Origin: Burkholderiales bacterium
Lineage (GTDB): Bacteria > Pseudomonadota > Gammaproteobacteria > Burkholderiales > SG8-39
DNA length: 5,446 nucleotides
Assembly: GCA_020846575.1 (NCBI GenBank)
Contig: JADLDQ010000290.1
Coordinates: 1 to 5,446, forward strand
Reading direction: 5' to 3'
Under the pieces are notes generated by a model, which saw nothing but the letters and a program-made list of their open reading frames with translations, was not told where the DNA came from and ran no database searches. Of this stretch, positions 1 through 5,446 are shown piece after piece. The position numbers were made by a program, and so were the translations under genes. Numbering within the stretch: the first letter of the stretch is position 1; the number at the start of each line of letters is the position of its first letter.

Positions 1-317
1 CGGGACGGACCTGCGCAGGGTCGCGTTCGGGTCGGAGCTCGAACTGTAGCTCAGGCGGATCCGTTGTCGCGAGCGGCCAGCTTGCCGGCGGGGCCCGCGG
101 TCATCCGTGTGGTGAACGGCGCCGCCAGCGCAAGGCGAGCACCTGCGCGGCGCCGCCCTGTCCCCGGGGACGCGTTGGGGCAGGTGCGACCGGGCGGCAG
201 CCACGGGGCACTCATCTGCCTGGGCTGGTTCGGGCTGCCTGCGGCCGCGTCTTTGCCGCCGATCGCCTGGCTATCGCTTCAAATGAGATGAAAGCGCGTC
301 CGGTCCGTCGCGTTATC
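1..317. other. Region without a recognisable gene
   Basis: No reading frame here resembles a protein family I know. The plus-strand frame that is open to position 291 is rich in Arg, Ala, Pro and Gly, as expected of a chance frame in GC-rich DNA, and lacks a ribosome binding site. A plus-strand frame enters from the left edge and stops at 47-49, so it could be the last 15 codons of an upstream gene, but this is too short to identify. A small inverted repeat (GAGCT at 35-39, AGCTC at 48-52) spans that stop and is too weak to call a terminator. Since decayed gene pieces lie directly to the right, this stretch is probably also decayed or intergenic DNA. Confidence 0.5.
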
Positions 318-428
318 TCAGACATGGGCCACCAGTACGGGCAGATCCGAGGAACTCGCGATCTCCTTGCCGTTGTAGCGCAATACGACGTCGCCGGCGG
401 CGAACCCTGCCTTGGCCGCCGATCGGTC
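318..428 (-). pseudogene. PDZ-domain fragment of an HtrA/Deg-type serine protease (remnant)
   Basis: Read on the minus strand from 428 down, this frame gives DRSAAKAGFAAGDVVLRYNG followed by KEIASSSDLPVLVAHV and a TGA stop at 320-318. The pattern AAKAGF-x-AGDVVLxYNGKEI-xx-SDLPxLVA is the conserved core of the PDZ domain of periplasmic HtrA/DegP/DegQ (S1C) proteases: the carboxylate-side helix, the GDV(I/V) strand and the NGxxI turn. The stop falls in the middle of the domain, where intact proteins continue with (R/K)PG and a further strand. No protease domain with a His-Asp-Ser triad precedes it. In the adjacent frame, 457-483 reads PQGVLVGAQ, which resembles the first PDZ strand, so a frameshift may lie between about 430 and 457. 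I regard this as a degraded fragment with no expected function. That it is PDZ-derived is fairly sure; the exact protease subfamily is not. Confidence 0.6.
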
Positions 429-483
429 GATGCAGGTGAAGGAGGATGCGGCGCAACTGCGCGCCGACCAGGACGCCTTGCGG

Positions 484-684
484 CATCTGGATCGCCGCCA
501 TCAGCGGCAGGGTCAACGCGACGGTCCAGAGCATCGCCAACCCGAACTGAGCGCCCGCCTGCGAGTAGGTCGCAATACCGCTGGGGTCGTCATCCGCGGC
601 CCCGATCATGAGACCCGGCCCGAGACCGCGCGTGGCTCGCACGAGCGCGAACGCGCTGCGCCTGATGAACGGCGGTGGTTTCAC
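484..684 (-). pseudogene. N-terminal fragment of an Nramp-family divalent metal transporter (remnant)
   Basis: The minus-strand frame from a possible GTG start (684-682) down to 484 encodes 67 residues that look like the beginning of an Nramp (SLC11-type) transporter. RGLGPGLMIGAADDDPSG lies at residues 19-36, then IATYSQAGAQFG, then TM2-like LWTVALTLPLMAAIQ. The DPSG at residues 33-36 sits at the unwound part of TM1, where classical MntH/Nramp proteins have the metal-binding DPGN. The DDDPSGIATYSQAGAQ form is one I recall from a separate bacterial Nramp branch. Intact members have about 400 residues and eleven or so membrane segments. Here homology ends right after TM2 and runs into sequence resembling a PDZ domain, so the gene is truncated and not functional. 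No ribosome binding site is visible before the GTG. Identification of the fragment is fairly firm; its start is a guess. Confidence 0.7.
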
Positions 685-915
685 GGCCTGAGCGTTCCGA
701 TGTAACGCAACCGTACCTGCGCGGCTTGCGAGGCAAGCGGCGGCGGCAGAGCATGCGCGGGGCGCTCTGGGGCCTGCGTGCCCAGGCGTGGTTTGAACCG
801 GCCGATCGCCCGATGCTCTCGTTCCAAGACGGGCATGGGTGATACCGGCCGGACAGGTGGCGAAGTGAGAGGCGTCATGGAACGCAAGATGCGGGCTTGC
901 GCCTAGAACCAGCGC
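685..915. other. Intergenic region upstream of pyk, no gene recognised
   Basis: This is the space between the Nramp fragment, which points left, and the pyruvate kinase promoter, which points right. Several frames are open on the minus strand, including a 68-codon one at 887-681. Their translations are Pro/Arg/Ala-rich and match nothing I recognise, so I treat them as chance frames. No tRNA-like or attachment-site structure was seen. Confidence 0.45.
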
Positions 916-956
916 CTGATCCAGGTCAAGCCTCGGCGCGCCGTCGGATCGATACT
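916..956 (+). promoter_or_regulatory. Putative FNR/ANR-type box and -10 element of the pyk promoter
   Basis: CTGAT-CCAG-GTCAA at 916-929 matches the FNR/ANR consensus TTGAT-N4-ATCAA in eight of ten defined positions, one mismatch per half-site, including the core TGA and TCA. GATACT at 951-956 matches TATAAT in four of six positions. The box centre (922.5) lies about 41 bp before the start site that this -10 would give (about 963), which is the class II activator position of FNR. The predicted transcript would begin within a few bases of the ATG at 965, implying a leaderless or nearly leaderless message unless translation starts further in. The box resembles the perfect one at 2809-2822. Binding is inferred from sequence only. 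Confidence 0.5.
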
Positions 957-964
957 CGGAATCT

Positions 965-2761
965 ATGGCGAACCACCCCAACCCCGACCGCGCGCAAGCC
1001 CTGCGCGCGGGCGTGCTCGCGCTGCTCGAGGCCACTCGGGAAGAGGAGCAGGCCCGCCGGGCCAGCATCGACGCAGCCCTTCCCGGCCATCGCGCGAGCG
1101 CGGTCAACCTCGCCCATTACCTGGGTCTTCGCAAGCGCGACCTGCATCGCCTGCAGCTCGATCTGTGCGCGGTGGGGCTGTCCTCGCTCGGTCGCTGCGA
1201 GGGCCATGTGCACGACCTGCTGCTGCGGGTGTCGGCCTGGCTCGCGGGCGAGCGCGAGGAAGCCATGGCCGGGCGCGCTCGCCTGGACCGGGCGCAGGCA
1301 GAGAGGATCCTGCACGCCAACACCCGCGCGCTGTTCGGGCCGCGCCCGCCCGAGCGGCACGTCTACATCATGGTGACCGCGCCCGACGCGGCCGAGGCGG
1401 ATGCGAAGTGGGCAGACGCTCTGCTCGCTGCCGGCGCGGACCTGCTGCGCATCAACGGCGCGCACCAGTCGCCCGCCGAGTGGGCGGCGGTCGCGGCGAC
1501 CTTCAAGGCGCGAGCGGCCGCCTGCGGCAAGGCGGGCCGCATCGTGGTGGATCTGCCGGGCCCGAAGCTGCGCACCGAGATCCGCCAGACCGAGCCCGGG
1601 GTACTCCACTTCCCGCGCTGCAAGGACGCGGCGGGGCGCACGCTCGCGCCGACCGTGCTCGAGCTCGTGGGACAGTACCGGTGCGGCGCGCAGATGCCGG
1701 TGCCGCCGCAATGGATCCCGCAGCTCGAAGCGGGCGACGTCCTCGTGCTCACCGATGCGGGCGGCCGGCAGCGCAGGCTCGAAGTGTCCGTGTGCGGCGC
1801 CGGCGCGGTCCAGGTTCAGTGCGATCGCTCACTGTACATCGCCGCCGGCCTGCCGCTTGTCTGGCGGCGCGGCGCGCGCCGCATGGGCAAGGCAGAGGTC
1901 GGCGCGCTACCGGAGCAACCCCGCAGCGTGCGCCTGGCGGCTGGCGACTCGTTCCTGCTGAACGAATCCGGGCTCTGCGGCGATCCGGCGATGACGGTGC
2001 TCGCCTTCCCGGAGCCCGAGATGCTCTCGAAGGTGCAAGCGGGCGAGCGCGTGGTGCTCGACGACGGCAGGCTGGTGGCGCTCGTGCAAACCACGGGTCC
2101 GCAGGGCCTTTCCTGCCGCGTGAAGCGGGTGGCGAAGTCGCCGCTGCGGCTGCGCTCGGGCAAGGGCATTGCCTTCCCCGACAGCGCGCTCTCGCTCGGC
2201 CAGCTCGGGCCGCAGGACGAGGCGGCGCTCGGCTTCGCCCTGGAGCACGCCGACGCCGTGGGCGTGTCCTTCGTCACCGGCGCGCAGGACGTGGCGCTGG
2301 TGGGCGAGCGCATCCGTCGCGCGGGCAGGGCGGGGTTCGGAATGATCCTGAAGCTCGAGACCCGCGGCGCGGTGAGCAACCTGGCCGACATCCTGTTCGA
2401 GGCGCTCAAGTACGAGCCGGTGGGGCTGATGATCGCCCGCGGCGACCTGGCGGTGGAACTGTCCTTCGAGCGCCTGGCCGAGATGCAGGAGGAACTGCTG
2501 TGGTTCGGCGAGGCCTGCCACCTGCCGGTGGTCTGGGCGACGCAGGTGCTCGACAGCGTGGCCCACTCGGGGCTGCCGACGCGCGCCGAGGTCACCGACG
2601 CGGCGATGTCGATGCGCGCCGAGTGCGTGATGCTGAACAAGGGGCCTTTCATCGCCGAGGCCACGCGGATGCTCGCCGACATCATCCGCAAGATGGAAGC
2701 GCACCAGTACAAGAAGCGCGCGCTCTACCGGCCACTGGCGGTGGCGCGAAGGGCAAGGTAG
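965..2761 (+). CDS. pyk: Atypical pyruvate kinase with N-terminal extension and no C-terminal domain
   Basis: This 598-residue cytoplasmic protein should transfer phosphate from phosphoenolpyruvate to ADP, the last step of glycolysis. Residues 1-130 are an Arg/Ala/Leu-rich, probably helical extension of unknown role, with HRASAVNLAHYLGLRKRDL at 42-60. The barrel begins at ~132. R162 and N164 (RINGAH) and DLPGPKLRT (196-204) match the substrate and K+ site region. K463 and E465 (ILKLETRGA) are the catalytic Lys and metal-ligand Glu. ARGDLAVE (491-498) holds the metal Asp494; WATQ with T526 and PTRAE (538-542) follow. The usual SGETA loop reads LNKGP (557-561). The protein stops where the C-terminal allosteric domain would begin, and the B domain (~205-400) is about twice normal size. 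Lys201 replaces the usual Glu, as in K+-independent enzymes. The ATG at 965 has only a weak GGA ahead of it; GTG at 1013 is an alternative. Family assignment is firm, activity inferred. Confidence 0.85.
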   Translation: MANHPNPDRAQALRAGVLALLEATREEEQARRASIDAALPGHRASAVNLAHYLGLRKRDLHRLQLDLCAVGLSSLGRCEGHVHDLLLRVSAWLAGEREEAMAGRARLDRAQAERILHANTRALFGPRPPERHVYIMVTAPDAAEADAKWADALLAAGADLLRINGAHQSPAEWAAVAATFKARAAACGKAGRIVVDLPGPKLRTEIRQTEPGVLHFPRCKDAAGRTLAPTVLELVGQYRCGAQMPVPPQWIPQLEAGDVLVLTDAGGRQRRLEVSVCGAGAVQVQCDRSLYIAAGLPLVWRRGARRMGKAEVGALPEQPRSVRLAAGDSFLLNESGLCGDPAMTVLAFPEPEMLSKVQAGERVVLDDGRLVALVQTTGPQGLSCRVKRVAKSPLRLRSGKGIAFPDSALSLGQLGPQDEAALGFALEHADAVGVSFVTGAQDVALVGERIRRAGRAGFGMILKLETRGAVSNLADILFEALKYEPVGLMIARGDLAVELSFERLAEMQEELLWFGEACHLPVVWATQVLDSVAHSGLPTRAEVTDAAMSMRAECVMLNKGPFIAEATRMLADIIRKMEAHQYKKRALYRPLAVARRAR

Positions 2762-2808
2762 TCGCTGGCGGGGGCGCGATCGGCCAACGGTCTCCAGGCC
2801 CGAGACGC

Positions 2809-2850
2809 TTGATTCAGATCAAGGGAGCGCGGGCGAGGGCGTGTCAGTTT
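2809..2850 (+). promoter_or_regulatory. Perfect FNR/ANR-type box and candidate promoter of the ubiD-like gene
   Basis: TTGAT-TCAG-ATCAA at 2809-2822 is an exact match to the FNR/ANR palindrome, extended by one pair to CTTGAT and ATCAAG. It lies in the 135-bp gap between pyk and the decarboxylase gene. A class II arrangement (centre at -41.5) would put the transcription start near 2857 and the -10 at about 2845-2850, where CAGTTT is the least GC-rich hexamer but a poor TATAAT match. The leader would be about 40 nt. The spacing to the gene and the exact palindrome make an anaerobically controlled promoter likely. Other CRP/FNR-family regulators such as DNR recognise nearly the same site, so which one acts here cannot be told. 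Confidence 0.6.
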
Positions 2851-2880
2851 CGCGGCATCGTCCACCCGTTCCCCGCCCGC

Positions 2881-2888
2881 GGATAAGG
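2881..2888 (+). promoter_or_regulatory. Ribosome binding site of the UbiD-family gene
   Basis: GGATAAGG ends 8 nt before the ATG at 2897, a normal spacing. An in-frame TTG at 2891 would be only 2 nt from it, so the ATG is the better start. The match to AGGAGG is partial. Confidence 0.4.
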
Positions 2889-2896
2889 CTTTGGTC

Positions 2897-4369
2897 ATGG
2901 ACCGCTTTCTCGACCTGCGCCAGTACCTCGCCGAGGTGGAGCGCCACGGCGAGCTGCGCACGCTGCGCGGCGCGCACTGGGACCTGGAGATGGGAGCGCT
3001 GGTCGAGCTCGCCTACCGGGAGGGCAGGGATCCGAAGCCGCTCATGGTTTTCGAAGACATCCCGGGATACCCGCGCGGCTTCAGGACCGCGTTCGGCATG
3101 CTCGCCTCGAACTGGCGTCTGGCGAAAACGCTCGGGCTGCCGCAGGACCAGGTCGCCCCGATGCAGCTGCACCAGAACTGGTACCGCAGGCAAAGGCAGA
3201 TCCGGCCAGTCGCCCCCCGCTACGTCGATGGCGGTCCGGTCATGGAGAACTCGGTGAGCGGCCCCGGAATCGACATGCTGCGGTTTCCCGTGCCGCGCTT
3301 CCACGAGATGGACGGCGGGCGCTACATCGGCACCGCGCACGCCGTGATCCAGAAAGACCCGGAGACGGGGTGGGTGAACGTGGGCACCTACCGCGTGATG
3401 GTGGCCGGCCCGGAGCGGCTCGCGCTGCACGCCACGCCGGGCAAGCACGGCAACATCATCTCCGAGAAGTACTTCTCCAAGGGCCGGGTCATGCCGGTGG
3501 CGATCGCGATCGGCCTGGACCCGGTGCTGTGGTGGCTGGCGTGCCAGCCCGACACGCCCTGGGGCATGTCCGAATTCGAGGCCGCGGGCGGTATCACGGG
3601 CGAGCCGCTGCAGCTCGTCACCGGCACGCGCAGCGGCCTGCCGTTTCCGGCGCACGCGGAGATCGTCATCGAAGGGGAATGCCACCCGGGCGAACTGGCG
3701 GAGGAGGGTCCGTTCGGCGAGTGGTCCGGGTACTACGCCAACCGGGGCTTGAAACCGGTTCTGGAGCCGGTGATCCGCGTAACGGCCGTGCACTGGCGCA
3801 GCGACCCCATCCTCACCTGCTCCATGCCCTCGGTGCCGCCGCACACCTTCAGCCTGATGCTCGCCCTGGCCGACTCGGTCGGGATACGCCGGCGGCTGGA
3901 GGAATACGGCGTTCCGGGCATCCGCGGCGTGTGGTCGAACTTCGCCGGCAGTGGCGGGCTGTTCAACGTGATCGCGCTGGAGCAGCTGTATTCCGGCCAC
4001 GCGCTGCAGGCGGGCATACTGGCCTCGCAGTACTCGGCCGAGATGGGCGCATTCACGGTGGTGGTCGACGACGACATCGACCCCGCGAACATGGACCAGG
4101 TGCTCTGGGCCATGACCACCCGCACGCGGCTGGACCGGCAGATGCTCGTCATCCCGAACTGTCACACCAACAATGTTCACCCGGCCATTCCTCCCGAGGA
4201 GAAGATGCAGGACGGGAAGAAGAAGCTGCTCACCTCGGCGCGGGTCGTCATCGACGCCTGCCGCGAGCTGTCCTGGAAGGAGGACTGGTACCCGGTCTCC
4301 AGGATGAGTCCCGAGCTGCGGGAAAAGACGCTGCAGAAGTGGCGCTCGGTGCTCGCGGATATCCTGTAG
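2897..4369 (+). CDS. UbiD-family prenylated-FMN-dependent (de)carboxylase
   Basis: This 490-residue cytoplasmic enzyme, near the length of E. coli UbiD, belongs to the family that reversibly decarboxylates aromatic or alpha,beta-unsaturated acids using prenylated FMN. The N-terminal part (1-110) has FLDLRQYLAEVERHGEL and PLMVFEDIPGYP, typical of the family. The cofactor/metal region has N161 and R166 in NVGTYRV, H184 in GKHGN, and an acidic ligand at E226 or E228. The catalytic Glu pair is E270 and E275 in EEGPFGEWSGYY. R166, E270 and E275 thus complete the Arg-Glu-Glu triad known from Fdc1, spaced as there. MPSVPPH (310-316) and the acidic DDDIDPAN (391-398) are further family marks. It is preceded by an FNR-type box and followed 59 bp later by a Bug receptor gene. 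The cofactor must come from a UbiX-type prenyltransferase, not encoded here. Substrate is undetermined; the pairing argues for a catabolic rather than ubiquinone role. Confidence 0.92.
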   Translation: MDRFLDLRQYLAEVERHGELRTLRGAHWDLEMGALVELAYREGRDPKPLMVFEDIPGYPRGFRTAFGMLASNWRLAKTLGLPQDQVAPMQLHQNWYRRQRQIRPVAPRYVDGGPVMENSVSGPGIDMLRFPVPRFHEMDGGRYIGTAHAVIQKDPETGWVNVGTYRVMVAGPERLALHATPGKHGNIISEKYFSKGRVMPVAIAIGLDPVLWWLACQPDTPWGMSEFEAAGGITGEPLQLVTGTRSGLPFPAHAEIVIEGECHPGELAEEGPFGEWSGYYANRGLKPVLEPVIRVTAVHWRSDPILTCSMPSVPPHTFSLMLALADSVGIRRRLEEYGVPGIRGVWSNFAGSGGLFNVIALEQLYSGHALQAGILASQYSAEMGAFTVVVDDDIDPANMDQVLWAMTTRTRLDRQMLVIPNCHTNNVHPAIPPEEKMQDGKKKLLTSARVVIDACRELSWKEDWYPVSRMSPELREKTLQKWRSVLADIL

Positions 4370-4381
4370 CGCCGCGGGTGC

Positions 4382-4400
4382 TCGATCACGGTGTCGATCA
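4382..4400 (+). repeat. Direct repeat of TCGATCA in the ubiD-like/Bug gap
   Basis: The heptamer TCGATCA occurs at 4382-4388 and again at 4394-4400, 12 bp apart, in the 59-bp gap. It may be a protein-binding site or chance. No hairpin with a T-run is present in this gap, which favours read-through from the decarboxylase gene into the receptor gene. Confidence 0.3.
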
Positions 4401-4413
4401 TGTGCATTTCAGC

Positions 4414-4419
4414 AAAGGA
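4414..4419 (+). promoter_or_regulatory. Ribosome binding site of the Bug receptor gene
   Basis: AAAGGA lies 9 nt before the ATG at 4429. It fixes this start: the same frame stays open far upstream through the decarboxylase gene, but the signal peptide begins exactly at this ATG. Confidence 0.6.
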
Positions 4420-4428
4420 CGCGGGAAC

Positions 4429-5439
4429 ATGAACAAGGTCACTCGGCGCAACATCGGTCGCGGTGCGCTCGCGCTGGCATCCAGCCTCGCGCTCGCCGGG
4501 ACCTGCCACGCTCAGTCGGCGGCGAAGCAGCAGGACGCATATCCCGGCCGACCCATGCGTATGATCGTACCGTTCGCCCCCGGTGCCGGCGCGGACCTGA
4601 CCGGGCGCACGGTCGCGCAGAAGCTGTCGGAGACCCTCGGGCAGCCGGTGGTGGTGGAGAATCGCGCCGGGGCGAACGGCATCATCGGCACCGAGGCCGC
4701 GCTCAAGTCACCTGCCGACGGCTACACCCTACTGCTCACCGCACGCGACCCGCTGGGAATCAATCCCAGCCTGTACCGGAAGCTCCCCTACGACTCGCTC
4801 ACCAGCTTCGAGTACGTGAGCATCGCGGCCTGGGGCCCCTACGTGCTGGTGGTGAATCCGAAAGTCCCCGCCGGCAGCCTGAGCCAGGTGGCCGCGCTCG
4901 CGCGCGCGAAGCCGGGCGCGCTCAACTACGGCAGCTTCGGCGCCGGCAGCCTGCCGCATATCGGTTTCGAAGGGCTCAAGGCGAACCTGGGGATCGACAT
5001 GGTGCACGTGCCGTACAAGAGCGCGTCCCTTGCCGTCACCGGTGCGCTCGCCGGCGAGGTGGAAATCACGGCGACCTCCGCCGCCGGCGTCATCGGGCAC
5101 GTGCGCAGCGGAAAGCTCCGGGCGATCGCGGTCGGATCGCCCAAACGCCTGGCGCTGCTGCCGGACGTGCCGACGCTGGCCGAGTCCGGGGTCGCCGAAG
5201 ATGTCCTGCCGCCCACGTTCTTCGCCTTCGTGCTCGCGGCGGGGACTCCCAGGCCGATCGTCGCGCGGCTGAGCAGCGAGATCCACCGCATCGTGCAGTC
5301 CAAGGAGGTCTCGGAGCGACTGGTCAACGCGGGACTGGTTCCCTTCGGCAGCACCCCCGAGGAGATGGCCGAGATCGTGAAGCGCGACGTGGCGCGGTTC
5401 GCCAGGGCGGTCAAGGCGATCGGCATACAGCCCGAGTAA
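4429..5439 (+). CDS. Bug-family (TctC-like) periplasmic solute-binding protein
   Basis: This 336-residue exported protein is a Bug receptor, a family that binds carboxylates and other small anions and typically serves tripartite tricarboxylate (TTT) transporters. An N-terminal signal (1 to ~29) has a twin-arginine-like TRRNIG at 5-10, a short Ala/Leu-rich stretch, and a likely cut after HA (28-29). Mature family motifs follow in order: YPGRPMRMIVPFAPGAGAD (38-56), VVVENRAGANGIIGTEA (74-90), ADGYTLLL (96-103), ALNYGSFGAGSLPHI (164-178), HVPYKSA (183-189), GKLRAIAV (208-215) and PDVPTLAESG (225-234). Length is usual for the family. No TctA/TctB membrane genes are visible; many Bug receptors are orphans that probably share a transporter or act in sensing. 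Its place just after a UbiD-type gene suggests its ligand is the acid acted on by that enzyme, which is inference. The stop at 5437-5439 leaves 7 bases before the window ends. Confidence 0.93.
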   Translation: MNKVTRRNIGRGALALASSLALAGTCHAQSAAKQQDAYPGRPMRMIVPFAPGAGADLTGRTVAQKLSETLGQPVVVENRAGANGIIGTEAALKSPADGYTLLLTARDPLGINPSLYRKLPYDSLTSFEYVSIAAWGPYVLVVNPKVPAGSLSQVAALARAKPGALNYGSFGAGSLPHIGFEGLKANLGIDMVHVPYKSASLAVTGALAGEVEITATSAAGVIGHVRSGKLRAIAVGSPKRLALLPDVPTLAESGVAEDVLPPTFFAFVLAAGTPRPIVARLSSEIHRIVQSKEVSERLVNAGLVPFGSTPEEMAEIVKRDVARFARAVKAIGIQPE

Positions 5440-5446
5440 GGACCGC

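Noticed and set aside
2..49. Plus-strand frame entering from the left edge, reading GTDLRRVAFGSELEL then a TAG stop, as the end of an upstream gene
   Set aside because: Fifteen codons are too few to show homology, and the context gives no independent support.
251..425. Near-identical 15-mers (251-265 and 411-425, one mismatch) as a repeat or a second PDZ remnant
   Set aside because: Short and GC-rich, so chance is likely; the sequence after the first copy does not continue as a PDZ domain.
313..1107. A single 264-codon minus-strand gene
   Set aside because: Only the part at 484-684 resembles a protein family; the rest is low-complexity Arg/Ala/Pro sequence, overlaps the pyk promoter and 5' end, and departs from the PDZ frame. 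Remnants explain it better.
2762..2808. Terminator after pyruvate kinase
   Set aside because: Only a 4-bp GGCC/GGCC pairing is possible around 2782-2800 and no T-run follows.
1165..2886. A long alternative plus-strand frame overlapping pyruvate kinase
   Set aside because: Gly/Arg/Ala-rich translation with no family motifs; it is the shifted shadow of the pyruvate kinase gene.
2819..4180. A 453-codon minus-strand open frame opposite the UbiD-type gene
   Set aside because: Its His/Arg/Val-rich composition is typical of antisense frames in GC-rich genes, and the plus strand carries a full family match with catalytic residues.
3370..4428. N-terminal extension of the Bug receptor back into the decarboxylase gene
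   Set aside because: The frame is open but lacks motifs, while a signal peptide and ribosome binding site mark ATG 4429 as the start.

Overview
The window is GC-rich (about two thirds G+C by eye) with strong third-position G/C bias. The gene content points to a betaproteobacterium, most likely of a Burkholderiales or Rhodocyclales type. The reasons are a Bug/TctC-family periplasmic receptor, FNR/ANR-type boxes of the TTGAT-N4-ATCAA class, and an atypical pyruvate kinase of a kind I associate with proteobacteria. The organism assignment is inference.

Layout: positions 1-964 hold no intact gene. On the minus strand they contain two gene remnants lying next to each other. One is the first ~65 residues of an Nramp-family metal transporter (484-684). 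The other is a PDZ-domain fragment of an HtrA/Deg-type protease (318-428), in a different frame and ended by a stop inside the domain. The rest of 1-964 shows nothing recognisable until a promoter-like segment at 916-956. Three complete genes then follow, all on the plus strand: an atypical pyruvate kinase (965-2761), a UbiD-family prenyl-FMN decarboxylase (2897-4369), and a Bug-family solute-binding protein (4429-5439), which ends just before the window does.

How the genes may work together: the decarboxylase and the Bug receptor are 59 bp apart and probably co-transcribed, suggesting capture of a carboxylic acid, perhaps aromatic, and its (de)carboxylation in the cytoplasm. A perfect FNR-type palindrome lies 74 bp upstream of the decarboxylase, and a near-perfect one lies 35 bp upstream of the pyruvate kinase. 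The two transcription units may therefore share oxygen-responsive control, linking a glycolytic exit step and an acid-utilisation module to low-oxygen growth.

The points most worth a second look are the paired FNR-like boxes, the pyruvate kinase architecture, and the Nramp/PDZ scar. The pyruvate kinase has an N-terminal helical extension, an enlarged and seemingly duplicated B domain, no C-terminal regulatory domain, and substitutions at the K+ site typical of K+-independent enzymes. I see no CRISPR, tRNA, rRNA, intact mobile element or clear new multi-gene system.
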